A program made the translations under genes and the position numbers. The notes below the pieces were generated by a model, which was not told where the DNA came from, ran no database searches, and saw nothing but the letters and a program-made list of their open reading frames with translations. Below, piece by piece: positions 27,666 through 37,180 of a DNA stretch of 64,000 nucleotides; within the stretch, counting starts at the first letter, position 1; the number at the start of each line of letters is the position of its first letter. The stretch is from contig NZ_JAUKPO010000013.1 of the NCBI RefSeq assembly GCF_030503435.1, positions 62,001 to 126,000 of the forward strand, in the 5' to 3' direction. Source of the DNA: Rhodocytophaga aerolata (lineage in GTDB: Bacteria; Bacteroidota; Bacteroidia; Cytophagales; 172606-1).

Positions 27666-27707
27666 GAAAATATCCGGTTTCCATCTTGGAGCCGGATATT
27701 TTCATTT
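27666..27707 (+). terminator. Intrinsic terminator ending the candidate RNA upstream of pgi
   Basis: GAAAATATCCGG (27666-27677) pairs perfectly with CCGGATATTTTC (27692-27703) over a 14-nt loop, followed by ATTTTAA. It is a 12-bp stem with a weak T-tract, more than 110 bp before pgi. It either ends a separate transcript or acts as an attenuator. Confidence 0.65.
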
Positions 27708-27822
27708 TAAGCCCAAACTTAGAAGCTCTATCCGATAAAAAGTTTTTGTTTTAAAAGTCAATCATTCTTTGCTATTTTGACGCAGCATAATCAATGGTCA
27801 ATTACAAAACTAGTTTATCCGT

Positions 27823-29478
27823 ATGTTACCATCTATCAACCCAACGCAGACACACGCCTGGCAACAGCTAACTTCTCATTTTACAACAATCCAGCATACC
27901 CACATGGCTCAGTTGTTTAAAGACGATGCTAACCGGTTTTCTACGTTTTCCATCAAATTTGAAGATATCCTGGTGGATTATTCCAAGAATATAATGACCG
28001 AAGAAACCATGCAGTTGTTGGTAAAACTTGCCCAGGAATGTAAACTATCTGAATCCATTGAACAGATGTTTACCGGGCAAGTAATTAATGCCACAGAAAA
28101 CCGGGCTGTGCTGCATACAGCTTTGCGAAACCGCAGCAATACACCAGTAATGGTAGATGGAAAAGATGTAATGCCGGAAATAAATGCCGTCTTAAAACAG
28201 ATAGAACTCTTTTCACAAAAAGTAGTAAATGGCCATTGGAAAGGATATACCGGAAAACCAGTAACCGACATTGTAAATATTGGTATTGGCGGCTCAGACC
28301 TTGGCCCGGTAATGGTGACGGAGGCGTTAAAACCATATCAGAAACCTAACATTAAGGTGCATTTTGTATCCAATATAGATGGAACACATATAGCGGAGAT
28401 TTTAAAAAAGGTGTCACCTGAAACTACCTTGTTTATGATAGCCTCTAAAACCTTTACGACGCAGGAAACAATGACCAATGCGCATACTGCCCGGAAATGG
28501 TTTTTGGATGCTGCCAAAGATGAATCGTTTGTTGCCAAGCATTTTGTAGCCATTTCAACCAATGAAAAAGCCGTAAAACAGTTCGGGATAGCCCCAGACA
28601 ATATGTTTGTGTTCTGGGATTGGGTGGGTGGCCGGTATTCCTTATGGTCGGCTATTGGGCTCTCTATCGCTTGTACCCTTGGCTATGAACGGTTTACCCA
28701 TTTGCTGGAAGGTGCTCATGCTATGGATGAACACTTCCGCACAGCCCCTTTTGAAAAGAATATTCCTGTATTGCTGGCCTTACTTGGTATCTGGTATACT
28801 AACTTTTTTGATGCGCAGACAGAAGCCATTCTTCCCTACGATCAATATATGCACCGCTTTGCAGCTTATTTCCAACAGGGAAATATGGAGAGTAATGGTA
28901 AATATGTAGATAGAGCTGGCAACGAAGTAAGTTACCAAACCGGCCCGGTTATTTGGGGAGAGCCGGGCACAAATGGACAGCATGCCTTTTATCAATTAAT
29001 TCACCAGGGCACCAAACTTATACCTTGCGATTTTCTGGCGCCGGCCATTAGTCACAATCCCATCGGCGATCATCATAATATTTTGTTATCCAACTTTTTT
29101 GCCCAGACCGAAGCATTAATGAACGGCAAAACAGAAGAGGAAGTGGTGGAAGAACTGAAAAAGTCCGGAAAATCAGATGAAGAGATTCAGGTTATTACGC
29201 CTTTTAAAGTGTTTAAAGGGAATAAACCTACGAATTCCATTTTATTTACTAAGCTAACTCCCTATACCCTGGGTAGCCTGATCGCTATGTATGAGCACAA
29301 AATATTTGTACAGGGTATTATCTGGAATATCTTCAGTTTCGACCAATGGGGTGTAGAGCTAGGTAAACAATTAGCTAATAAAATTCTGCCAGAGCTACAC
29401 GATGCTTTCCCTGTTTCATCGCACGATTCATCAACCAATGGTCTAATTAACGCATATAAAGAGATGCGAACCAAGTAA
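27823..29478 (+). CDS. pgi: Glucose-6-phosphate isomerase
   Basis: Interconverts glucose-6-phosphate and fructose-6-phosphate in glycolysis. The 551-residue length is that of the long (E. coli-like) PGI. Clear motifs are [13 protein letters not shown] near 152-164, the family signature [13 protein letters not shown] near 267-279, and [10 protein letters not shown] near 507-516, which ends with a catalytic-region lysine. A variable insertion [20 protein letters not shown] near 435-455 is common in Bacteroidota homologues. It is a single-gene unit preceded by the structured intergenic region. Confidence 0.96.
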   Translation: MLPSINPTQTHAWQQLTSHFTTIQHTHMAQLFKDDANRFSTFSIKFEDILVDYSKNIMTEETMQLLVKLAQECKLSESIEQMFTGQVINATENRAVLHTALRNRSNTPVMVDGKDVMPEINAVLKQIELFSQKVVNGHWKGYTGKPVTDIVNIGIGGSDLGPVMVTEALKPYQKPNIKVHFVSNIDGTHIAEILKKVSPETTLFMIASKTFTTQETMTNAHTARKWFLDAAKDESFVAKHFVAISTNEKAVKQFGIAPDNMFVFWDWVGGRYSLWSAIGLSIACTLGYERFTHLLEGAHAMDEHFRTAPFEKNIPVLLALLGIWYTNFFDAQTEAILPYDQYMHRFAAYFQQGNMESNGKYVDRAGNEVSYQTGPVIWGEPGTNGQHAFYQLIHQGTKLIPCDFLAPAISHNPIGDHHNILLSNFFAQTEALMNGKTEEEVVEELKKSGKSDEEIQVITPFKVFKGNKPTNSILFTKLTPYTLGSLIAMYEHKIFVQGIIWNIFSFDQWGVELGKQLANKILPELHDAFPVSSHDSSTNGLINAYKEMRTK

Positions 29479-29555
29479 GTAGCATTTCGTTACGTTAATT
29501 TTTACGAAAAGAGTACATCCAAGGCAAAGTAAGTCAGTTACAGCCTACTTTATAG

Positions 29556-29563
29556 TATATTTG
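29556..29563 (+). promoter_or_regulatory. Candidate -7 box upstream of the sensor kinase
   Basis: TATATTTG fits the Bacteroidota -7 consensus TAnnTTTG exactly and lies 120 bp before the kinase start. No convincing -33 TTTG stands at the expected distance, so it is tentative. Confidence 0.3.
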
Positions 29564-29683
29564 AAGGTGTGATACAAATGCCATTGAGGCTACTTACCAG
29601 ATACCATAATTACCCGCCGCTTTCAATGGATGGCTTTTTCACAATAGGTGTGACGTTAACTAGTACTGATTTTTTTAATTCTA

Positions 29684-31102
29684 ATGCGAAAAATACTAGC
29701 TTATTTTCTAAAAAATTATGAAGATGAGCCTTTTTCTGTCAAAATAAAAACCAGGGTTCTTATTAAATCCAATATTACTTGTGTGGCTGTGTTACTGCCA
29801 ATCATAGGTATGCATATATTTTCCCGGGCACATGCCTTCCTGATCAGCACCGATCTGTTATTTGTAGCGTTGATGCTTGGCCCTTTTTTTCTGATCCGGA
29901 AAAGGAATTTCGAAGCGGCAGCAAACCTGATCATTTTTGGGGTGGCATTTGTTATTATCATGCAGAATCCGGTAACAGATCTTGTGTTTGATACGCCACA
30001 TACGTATAACCGATGTCTGGAAACGTCTGTCCTTTTTATGGCCGCCATTGTACTCGTGGGCTTATTTGCTTACCAGAGCTATCAGCTGGTAATGCTGGTA
30101 GGTATAGCTTTAGCCGCTACCTTCGTTCACTACCTTATTTTAATCGAACGGTTTTACCAGGGACAACATAGTGCTGCTTCCATTACATTCATCGTTACGT
30201 ATTTGTTTATCATGTTTCTTGCCGGATTGCTGTCAAAGTTTATGTTGGGCATGTATAACAAGATAATTTATATTGCTGAAAAGGAGTCCCACAAAGTAAA
30301 ACTAGCTAATCAAACCTTGGAGCTTAAAGTAGCCGAAAGAACCCAGGAACTCGAAGTGCAGAATGAAGAGCTTAAGAAGGTAAATAGTGAATTAGACAGG
30401 TTTGTGTACAGTGTATCGCACGATTTAAGAGCTCCGCTGCTTTCTACCTTAGGATTGATTGAAATAAGCCGGAATGAAAAAGACGAGCAGGAAAAATACC
30501 GCTACCTGGAACTGATGCACAAAAGTATACGCAAGCTGGATAATTTTATCATCGATATTATCAATCTATCTAAGAATGCCAGGTTAGACTTACACCACGA
30601 CTTAATTGATTTTGACAAACTGATACAGTCTGTGTTGGATGAACACTCTTATATTGAACAGTCTAAAAGTATTGAGTTTAAAAAGGATATTCAGCAAACC
30701 GGAGACTTTTATACCGACAGTAAACGGTTGTTAATTATACTGAATAACCTTATTTCTAATGCAATCCGGTACAGCAATTCAGAAATGCCCTTTGTGCAGA
30801 TTACGGTGCAAGCCGACTTAGAGAAAGCAACTATTAAAATTTCTGATAATGGCATAGGTATTGGTCCGGAGCATCTGGAAAAGATTTTTCAAATGTTTTA
30901 CCGGGCTTCTCAAAGCAAATCCGGTTCTGGCCTTGGATTATACATTGTAAAAGAAACTGTTCAGAAATTAAAAGGGACTGTACAGGTACAGTCCCAGGTA
31001 AATGAGGGCTCTACGTTTATAGTTGGGTTACCCTCTTTAAAAGCACATAAGCCTGAACAAACAAGCTATACCTTAGCAGACAAGCAAATTAACAGCTACT
31101 GA
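29684..31102 (+). CDS. Membrane sensor histidine kinase
   Basis: A 472-residue kinase. About six transmembrane helices fill residues 25-190 with no separate periplasmic domain. A coiled linker (about 198-240) follows, then HisKA with the H-box RFVYSVSHDLRAPL near 238-251. The HATPase_c domain has N-box LNNLISNAIRYSN, G1 ISDNGIGIG and G2 SGSGLGLYI. The likely signal is something sensed in the membrane. No response regulator adjoins it, so it is an orphan kinase here. The stop is followed by the convergent DUF4136 gene only 5 bp away. Confidence 0.92.
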   Translation: MRKILAYFLKNYEDEPFSVKIKTRVLIKSNITCVAVLLPIIGMHIFSRAHAFLISTDLLFVALMLGPFFLIRKRNFEAAANLIIFGVAFVIIMQNPVTDLVFDTPHTYNRCLETSVLFMAAIVLVGLFAYQSYQLVMLVGIALAATFVHYLILIERFYQGQHSAASITFIVTYLFIMFLAGLLSKFMLGMYNKIIYIAEKESHKVKLANQTLELKVAERTQELEVQNEELKKVNSELDRFVYSVSHDLRAPLLSTLGLIEISRNEKDEQEKYRYLELMHKSIRKLDNFIIDIINLSKNARLDLHHDLIDFDKLIQSVLDEHSYIEQSKSIEFKKDIQQTGDFYTDSKRLLIILNNLISNAIRYSNSEMPFVQITVQADLEKATIKISDNGIGIGPEHLEKIFQMFYRASQSKSGSGLGLYIVKETVQKLKGTVQVQSQVNEGSTFIVGLPSLKAHKPEQTSYTLADKQINSY

Positions 31103-31107
31103 TCTGT

Positions 31108-31689
31108 TTATCTACTGATTGCATCTGGAGAACTTTGGGCAAACTGGTCAAACAGTGATTTTACGGCTTGCTGAATCTTGGTCTTATCATGGGTAATTCC
31201 TTCTCCCTCCATAAATCCAGAAGCAAACCCTTGCCACAATAGTTTACCCGATTCTTTATCTATCAAATGTACCATTAAGGTTCCTGCTTCTACCTGATAA
31301 CTTTTTGGCGTAGCAGGTTCAGGCACAGGTGTTCCATCCCAATAGGTATCTCCCATATCGCCTAAAGCACTGATTGTGGTGGGTTTATCAAAAAGGCGGA
31401 AATTTACTACCATATCTGGGCTATCTGCTGATTTCTCGTATCCTCTGCTTCCCAGTTCATGAGAAACAGCATTCCGTATATGTGCTTTAGCAATCAGGTC
31501 ATTTACGAAGAACAGCCCTTCGTCCAGTTGATTATCTACCTGAGAGGCGAAAGCATAACTTTTAAATTGATCAAAATCTACATCTGTATTAGCATCTGAC
31601 TGAACTACAGCCATTCGTTTGTTAGGTGAACAGTTTGTTAATAATGCAAGTAGTACTAACATAATCATTCCGAAAACACTTCTTCTCAT
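31108..31689 (-). CDS. DUF4136 lipoprotein
   Basis: A 193-residue lipoprotein: signal MRRSVFGMIMLVLLALLTNC with the lipidated Cys20, then a DUF4136 domain. Visible segments are VDFDQFKSYAF at the start of the domain and GTLMVHLIDKESGKLLWQGFASG later. The family is widespread in Bacteroidota and Proteobacteria, probably periplasm- or outer-membrane-facing, of unknown function. It is preceded by a perfect Shine-Dalgarno (see the separate site), which makes this start certain and hints at unusually strong translation. Confidence 0.9.
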   Translation of the reverse strand: MRRSVFGMIMLVLLALLTNCSPNKRMAVVQSDANTDVDFDQFKSYAFASQVDNQLDEGLFFVNDLIAKAHIRNAVSHELGSRGYEKSADSPDMVVNFRLFDKPTTISALGDMGDTYWDGTPVPEPATPKSYQVEAGTLMVHLIDKESGKLLWQGFASGFMEGEGITHDKTKIQQAVKSLFDQFAQSSPDAISR

Positions 31690-31693
31690 CGTT

Positions 31694-31701
31694 ACCTCCT
31701 T
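31694..31701 (-). promoter_or_regulatory. Strong Shine-Dalgarno of the DUF4136 gene
   Basis: On the minus strand AAGGAGGT is followed by AACG and then ATG, the full anti-16S match at optimal spacing. Most genes in this window have no recognisable Shine-Dalgarno. Confidence 0.8.
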
Positions 31702-31987
31702 ATTTAGTTTAATGGTTTATTTTATGTTGATATTAAAAATATTATATAATAGGTTACGCAAGTTTGAGAATTAGGTTATAAATCCTATAAAAAATGACAA
31801 AATTTGTGTTGTGACATATAATTTTATAAATGAATAATATTGGCATACTTTTCCAACTACCCATAGGTAAAAGCGTATATTGCATACATAGAAAGCAGGT
31901 TACTAATTTACCCTGTCAACATTAATAGGGCATGTGCTTTACAATAAGCAACAGCTTTCTAAGAGTATTCAAACAAACGTTTAAGCC

Positions 31988-32584
31988 ATGATACAAAAAC
32001 GAAAAGGAGCCTTCATCCGCAAGGTAAAAGATATAACAATAAGCAGCACGTTGAGCCTGGGCCTGTTAGGAACCACTTTATTTATGCAAGGCTGCGATAA
32101 TAATGGATCGGCTGACAGTAATACAGAGGAGTATGAAGTAGCCTTTACAAAAGGTATGCAAACCCATATACAGGAAACAGAAAAAGGTGTATTTAAAATA
32201 ACAGACGAAAAAGTAGTGGGAGAAGGCGAATCCAAAGCAATTGTTACCTTTTTGAATGGACAAACAGACACACTTTCTCTGGAAGCTGCTAAACGGATAG
32301 TTGATGCGGAAGGAAGTAACTGGGATGACAACAACCAACAAGAAGTAAGGCAAGGGAATTATGGAGGGGGGGGACTTAGCAGTGTTCTGATGTATGGTGC
32401 TCTTGGCTATTATATGGGAAGGTCTATGAACAGTCGGCCCAATCCTGGGTTTTATGCAAGCCCGGATGTATATAACCGGGCACAGCAGCACACATCAACT
32501 ATACAAAGTTCACGGATAAGCAGACCTGTTAATAGCAGCAAAGGGTATTTTAAAAGCGGTTCCAACAGAAGTGTGGGTGCCTAA
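31988..32584 (+). CDS. YgiB-like (DUF1190) lipoprotein
   Basis: A 198-residue lipoprotein: an unusually long, basic n-region, then a hydrophobic stretch and the lipobox MQGC with Cys36. The body is acidic and polar, followed by a Gly-rich segment, YGALGYYMGRSM, and a Ser/Arg-rich tail. This is the same order seen in E. coli YgiB (long N-terminus, YMMGR patch, Ser-rich tail). The next gene encodes a YgiC-like ATP-grasp protein, the usual partner of YgiB. The similarity is architectural rather than high identity. A run of eight G (32366-32373) lies in the Gly codons and could slip. Confidence 0.62.
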   Translation: MIQKRKGAFIRKVKDITISSTLSLGLLGTTLFMQGCDNNGSADSNTEEYEVAFTKGMQTHIQETEKGVFKITDEKVVGEGESKAIVTFLNGQTDTLSLEAAKRIVDAEGSNWDDNNQQEVRQGNYGGGGLSSVLMYGALGYYMGRSMNSRPNPGFYASPDVYNRAQQHTSTIQSSRISRPVNSSKGYFKSGSNRSVGA

Positions 32585-32650
32585 CATTAATAAGGTTGAG
32601 GCAATTACTTGTTTCATAGTTTGCCGGTTAGCAATTATAGTTTTTCAAGT

Positions 32651-33823
32651 ATGATTACATTAAAAAATTTGCCAGTTACCCCGGCAACGCAGCTCAGAAA
32701 AATTGGATGGGACTGGATGTTGGGGGTAGATACGTTACCTTATCTGGCTCAGGATGTTGTAGTAGTCGGTAAAGAGGAGGCAGAAGCCTATGGAAGTGCC
32801 GCAGAAAAACTATACGAGATGCTAATTGAGGCTGGGGAATATGTTATTGATCAGAACTTATTTGCACAACTAGGTATCCCTGAAAACATTACCGAATTAA
32901 TCCGCTACACCTGGGAAGATGATAGGCACCTGCATCTGTACGGACGTTTTGATTTTAGCGGTGGACTAAACGGCCAGCCAATTAAATTGATTGAGTTTAA
33001 TGCTGATACAGCTACTTGCATACCTGAAACTGCCGTAGTACAATGGGCACATTTACAGAGTAACCGCCTCGACGATTCTTTGCAGTTCAACACCTTATTT
33101 GAAACACTCACTACTAATTTTCGCCGACTCAAGAGTTTAAATACTGACCTGGCACCCACCTTACTGATTTCCTCAATGCGGGATAATCCGGAGGATGATA
33201 CCAATGTTACGGTTCTGGGAGAGGCGGCTAAAGAAGCAGGCTTTACCGTTGCCTACCAATATATTGATGAAGTAGAATTTTCGCCGGAAGAAGGCATATT
33301 TCTTGAAAATGAACATGGTGAATTTCTTCAGTACAACTTTTGGTTTAAGCTCGTACCCTGGGAATACATTGCTTATGACGAACCAGACCTGGCTGCTGTA
33401 TTAACACAAATGGTAAAAAATCGCAAAGCAGTTATCATCAACCCAGCTTACACCTTGCTATTTCAATCCAAAGGTATTTTGAAGATCCTATGGGATTTGT
33501 ATCCGTATCATCCGTTATTGCTGGAAACTGACCATTATTCTCTACCGCATAAAGCGCATGTAGAAAAAGTAATGTTTGGAAGAGAAGGGGCCAATGTTAA
33601 AATCATTGATTCAAGTGGGAAAATAGTCCACGAAAAGCAAGGAGAATACGGCGACTATGGAAAAATTTATCAGGAATATACTGAATTTTTAAAAGACAGC
33701 TCAGGAAATTCCTATCAGGCAGGAGTTTTTTTCGCTTATGAAGCTTGCGCATTAGGTTACCGCAAAGGAGGGCTTATTATTGAAAATACCGCACAATTCG
33801 TCGGCCATATTATTCATGGATAG
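32651..33823 (+). CDS. Glutathionylspermidine synthase-like ATP-grasp protein (YgiC/YjfC)
   Basis: About 390 residues of the GSP_synth family: ATP-grasp enzymes related to the synthetase half of glutathionylspermidine synthase, which join a peptide carboxylate to an amine. Visible elements are RFDFSGGLNGQPIKLIEFNADT (ATP-grasp N-half), WFKLVPWEYI, and late KQGEYGDYGKIYQEY and GVFFAYEACALGYR. The ATG at 32651 is preferred over an upstream in-frame TTG (32609), since homologues start close to LRKIGWDW. It follows the YgiB-like lipoprotein by 66 bp, the same pairing as E. coli ygiBC. The real substrates are unknown. Confidence 0.88.
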   Translation: MITLKNLPVTPATQLRKIGWDWMLGVDTLPYLAQDVVVVGKEEAEAYGSAAEKLYEMLIEAGEYVIDQNLFAQLGIPENITELIRYTWEDDRHLHLYGRFDFSGGLNGQPIKLIEFNADTATCIPETAVVQWAHLQSNRLDDSLQFNTLFETLTTNFRRLKSLNTDLAPTLLISSMRDNPEDDTNVTVLGEAAKEAGFTVAYQYIDEVEFSPEEGIFLENEHGEFLQYNFWFKLVPWEYIAYDEPDLAAVLTQMVKNRKAVIINPAYTLLFQSKGILKILWDLYPYHPLLLETDHYSLPHKAHVEKVMFGREGANVKIIDSSGKIVHEKQGEYGDYGKIYQEYTEFLKDSSGNSYQAGVFFAYEACALGYRKGGLIIENTAQFVGHIIHG

Positions 33824-33941
33824 CTTATACAAAGAATAATCATTCAACAAACATAGTGGGTGTATGATAACTACGCACATTAATTAGACCCGGATAGAAG
33901 GATTTGCATATTTTGAAAAAAACGTATGCCCGGTTTAATTG

Positions 33942-36179
33942 ATGACAAAACTCCTGCTTTCCTTCCTGTTTTTACTGTTTACACCCCTGTTGCTGCTGGC
34001 ATCTGACGGATTGACCCTAGGTTATTCTGATTTCCAGGCTTCCAAACCTATCCGGCTTGCTTCTGCTATTGAGGTGGTAAGTGATCCGAAAGGTACTTTA
34101 CTGATTGATTCTATTATACATCCTGCGTTTTCCTCCCGGTTTATATCCTTAGCCAAAACTCACATAGCAGACATTAGCCCAGTCTATTGGGTAAAATTCA
34201 CTGTAAGAAATACCTCTGCCATTGCCCAGGAATGCAAACTAAGTGTACCCTTTGCCGACTATGTACATCTCTACTATCCGGATAATACAGGCGCTTATCA
34301 TATGCAGTTTTCGGGCGATATGGTGCCTTTGAATAACCGGGCAGTAAAAACCGGAAAGTTGGTTTTTTTTCCTATATATCTGCCTGCCCGCAGTGTACAA
34401 ACCTTTTATGTAAGGTGTGAAAGCAGAAATGCCATAGCCCAACAGTTTAAATCATTTACACTGCGAACCCTCAACATTTATCCACAACCTGTTTTTGAAG
34501 AAAATTTTGGTACGGCTCATCGAATAAACCAGGCTTTATTTTTTGGAGCTATGTTAATTATGCTCTTATATAATCTATTTATATTCAGTACATTAAAAGA
34601 CATAACTTATTTGATGTATGTTGGCTATACCTGCATGCTGATTACTTTTGTGGCATCTAATGACGGATTTATTCTCGAACTGTTTCTTCTCAATAAGCCT
34701 CACCTAGATTTGTACATTCGGTTTATTTCTACGCCTGCCCTTATTTTCTTGTATTTACTGTTTAGCAAAAGTTTTTTAAAACCTCATCAGTATGCTAACA
34801 GATGGACAAGGCCCATAAATGGGTTGCTCTGGGTATTGCCCTGCATTATGCTTAGCATGTGTCTGGGATACTGGCATATCGGGCGAAGTCTGGCAATTAT
34901 TTCAGCAATTATTAGTTTTTTGCTTATTCTAATCGTTTCTTTCAAGAGCTTAAAGGAAGGGTATACACCTGCTAAATTCTTTCTGATTGCCAATATTCTA
35001 CTTATTGCTGGTGCTACGCTTTATGCTATAGACCGTTTTTTCAATACCAGTCAAAACCTGGTAATCCAATATGGGCTACAGTTGGGAATCATCTGTGAGG
35101 TAGCTTTCTTTTCATTTGGTTTGGCGGCACGTATTAATTTAACTCAACTAGAGCTTAAAGACCAAATACTTGAAAATGAACGTCTCGAAAAAGAAAAGGA
35201 GATAGGGCTTAAAAGAGTAATCGAAGAAAAAAACCGTGAACTCGAAGAAAAAGTAATAGAGCGGACGGCAGAAGTGGTTCACCAGAAAGAGGAAATTCTG
35301 ACGCAGAATGAATTGCTTTCCCTGAATTACCAGCAATTAGAAGCAGCACAGCAGTTGATAGAAAAACAAAACCAGGCACTGGCGTCGGCGAATACTAAAT
35401 TAGAAAAAGCGGTAATGATGCGGACAAAAGAACTGCAAACAGCCAACGAAGAATTACTTAAGTCTAATCAGGAGCTGGATAGATTCATCTACCGGACTGC
35501 ACATGACATAAAAGGACCGTTAGCCAGATTAATTGGCTTAAGTCATGTGGCCTTATTAGATGTGCAGGATGGCCTATCTTTGAGCTATCTGGAAAAACTG
35601 AATTTTGAAGCTAACTACCTGAATTATATTCTTTCCAGGTTATCGAGTATCTACGAAATAAACCATAAACAACTTGCCATCAAGCCAATCAATGTTGAAG
35701 AATTAATCCATCGTACAATAGATCAACTAAAGTTTGTAGAGGGGTACTCCCAAACTACCTTAGCTGTCGAAGTGTTGCAACAGGTCAACTTTTCTTCTGA
35801 TGAATATCTGCTTACCTTTATTTTACAAAACCTGCTGGAGAATGCTATATTTTTTCAACAGAAAACAAATGAGGTGGCTCACCAGGTTGATATACTAGTT
35901 AGAAAAGAGGGAAGTAGTCTTTTGATTTTCGTACGAGACAATGGAACTGGTATACCTTCGGAGGAAGCCGCTACTATTTTTGATATGTTCAGTAAAGCGG
36001 CGGGAAAATATAAAACCGCTGGCATGGGCTTGTATATGGCCCAACTTTGTGCGCATAAATTAGGCGGAACTATTCAATTAGTAAAGAGTGAACATGGAGC
36101 TACTGAATTCCTTGTAAAGCTACATCTGATGATACGGAAACCCACAGTCAAGAAATGGCCTAGTCTATTGGAAAATTAA
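33942..36179 (+). CDS. 7TM-DISM sensor histidine kinase
   Basis: A 745-residue kinase. A signal peptide (ending LLLLASDG) leads into a periplasmic 7TMR-DISMED2 beta domain (about 25-175), which binds carbohydrates in related proteins. Seven transmembrane helices (about 185-400) follow, then a long coiled coil, HisKA with H-box RFIYRTAHDIKGPL and HATPase_c (N-box LQNLLENAIFF, G1 VRDNGTGIP, G2 TAGMGLYMA). The ATG at 33942 is preferred to a TTG one codon earlier. No response regulator follows, and the gene ends in a bidirectional terminator. Sensing of an extracellular sugar is inferred from the domain family. Confidence 0.93.
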   Translation: MTKLLLSFLFLLFTPLLLLASDGLTLGYSDFQASKPIRLASAIEVVSDPKGTLLIDSIIHPAFSSRFISLAKTHIADISPVYWVKFTVRNTSAIAQECKLSVPFADYVHLYYPDNTGAYHMQFSGDMVPLNNRAVKTGKLVFFPIYLPARSVQTFYVRCESRNAIAQQFKSFTLRTLNIYPQPVFEENFGTAHRINQALFFGAMLIMLLYNLFIFSTLKDITYLMYVGYTCMLITFVASNDGFILELFLLNKPHLDLYIRFISTPALIFLYLLFSKSFLKPHQYANRWTRPINGLLWVLPCIMLSMCLGYWHIGRSLAIISAIISFLLILIVSFKSLKEGYTPAKFFLIANILLIAGATLYAIDRFFNTSQNLVIQYGLQLGIICEVAFFSFGLAARINLTQLELKDQILENERLEKEKEIGLKRVIEEKNRELEEKVIERTAEVVHQKEEILTQNELLSLNYQQLEAAQQLIEKQNQALASANTKLEKAVMMRTKELQTANEELLKSNQELDRFIYRTAHDIKGPLARLIGLSHVALLDVQDGLSLSYLEKLNFEANYLNYILSRLSSIYEINHKQLAIKPINVEELIHRTIDQLKFVEGYSQTTLAVEVLQQVNFSSDEYLLTFILQNLLENAIFFQQKTNEVAHQVDILVRKEGSSLLIFVRDNGTGIPSEEAATIFDMFSKAAGKYKTAGMGLYMAQLCAHKLGGTIQLVKSEHGATEFLVKLHLMIRKPTVKKWPSLLEN

Positions 36180-36210
36180 AAAAGCCTGAACTTGAAAATC
36201 AGGCTTTTTT
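36178..36210. terminator. Bidirectional terminator between the 7TM kinase and DUF4382 genes
   Basis: GCCTGA (36184-36189) pairs with TCAGGC (36199-36204), flanked by an A-run and a T-run on the two sides, so it can stop transcripts from either direction. Confidence 0.8.
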
Positions 36211-36228
36211 AACCGGGAATTACGTATT

Positions 36229-37011
36229 TTATTTATACGTATGTGTACCTATATCGGTAACTGCTCCAATGCTCACATTCACCTGATCAGCTGTTTCTGT
36301 TGGCCATTCGCCACCTCTGTCAAACACAACTTTATATGTTCCGCCAGGTAGTCCTTTTATTAAAAAAGCCCCACTAGCATCTGTGTAGGTTCCAACTGTA
36401 TCTATGCCTGTAATAGCGTATACAGCCGCCTGTTGTATAGGAGTAACGCTTCCTTTAATTGCACCACTTTTTGCTTCCACGATGGTCCGGATCACCGGTT
36501 TTAAATTATAGTTTCCAGAAGAGCCTGTTTGTACAACCGATTTAGCTGCATCAAAATCAAGGAGTATAGTATAAATAATCCCATCCTGCAATGTAGTATT
36601 TACCTTTAGTTTCAATCCGGATTGTTGAGAGGAAGGAGTTTTAAGTGCATAAGTAGTTCCATTCACTTTTACTGAATTCTTGTTTCCGAGGATCAATCTG
36701 ATCTGTGCAATTTTACCGGCAGGAATCACCTCCGAGGCTAAAAGTGTATCTAGCCCATTGGTAAGTTTGAGTAAATCATATACACCTGCTTGGGTATTTT
36801 TCAGCCGCACCCAACCGGCTGTTTCATCCGAAGTATCACTAGAGTTAATTTCAATGCCTTGTAAATCAATATATACGGCTTCATAATCTCCCGGAGCATC
36901 TGTCAAGCGAACCTGCAGGGTGGCTTTTCCAATATTCTCCTGATCTTTATTGCAAGCAGCCATGCTCAATAAACAAAGTGCAACTAAGAGAGCAGAAAAG
37001 TTCTTTTTCAT
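36229..37011 (-). CDS. DUF4382 lipoprotein with carboxypeptidase-regulatory-like domain
   Basis: A 260-residue lipoprotein. The signal ends in SMAAC with Cys20. DUF4382 follows (about 30-165), shown by ATLQVRLTDAPGDYEAVYIDLQGIEI and QIRLILGNKNSVKVNG. A CarboxypepD_reg-like beta sandwich (about 175-258) carries GSVTPIQQAAVYAI and FLIKGLPGGTYKVVFD. Related lipoproteins are found throughout Bacteroidota and probably face the periplasm or the cell surface. The function is unknown. It stands alone, divergent from rpe. Confidence 0.88.
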   Translation of the reverse strand: MKKNFSALLVALCLLSMAACNKDQENIGKATLQVRLTDAPGDYEAVYIDLQGIEINSSDTSDETAGWVRLKNTQAGVYDLLKLTNGLDTLLASEVIPAGKIAQIRLILGNKNSVKVNGTTYALKTPSSQQSGLKLKVNTTLQDGIIYTILLDFDAAKSVVQTGSSGNYNLKPVIRTIVEAKSGAIKGSVTPIQQAAVYAITGIDTVGTYTDASGAFLIKGLPGGTYKVVFDRGGEWPTETADQVNVSIGAVTDIGTHTYK

Positions 37012-37180
37012 AATAAAGTCTAATTTTATTCAACTATGTATTCCGCGGCTAATTTGAACAGTAACTAACAAATACATGGGTAGAAATAGGTTAAGCCGTA
37101 AGTTTCCAAAGAAAAATACTTGCCTAGACTAGGCACTGAGCTGTATAGGAGCCCTATAGAAAAACATGTATATTTACCGG

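Larger units (their letters stand above)
27402..27707 (+). ncRNA. Candidate structured RNA / leader with two overlapping mini-ORFs
   Basis: Several complementary arms are visible. A 10-bp hairpin at 27441-27464 (loop GGTC) is followed by a 12-bp long-range stem, AAATTTTATCAA (27553-27564) with TTGATAAAATTT (27641-27652). Inside it are two interleaved pairings that cannot both form without a pseudoknot: TAATCAAT (27568-27575) with ATTGATTA (27612-27619), and ACAGGT (27588-27593) with ACCTGT (27621-27626). ACCTCC at 27419-27424 can mask the Shine-Dalgarno GGAGGT at 27527-27532. The unit ends in a terminator. A weak promoter match (TTTG 27375-27378, TATATTCTG 27402-27410) would start it near 27417. 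I recognise no known RNA family. Confidence 0.45.
27268..27822. other. 555-bp non-coding stretch between helicase and pgi
   Basis: This gap holds the structured candidate RNA and mini-ORFs described separately (about 27402-27707) and a terminator at 27666-27703. It also has a possible pgi promoter: TTTG at 27745-27748 and TATTTTG at 27773-27779, whose 24-nt spacing is long. The first 100 bp are A+T-rich and without visible features beyond the likely helicase promoter on the minus strand. Confidence 0.6.
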
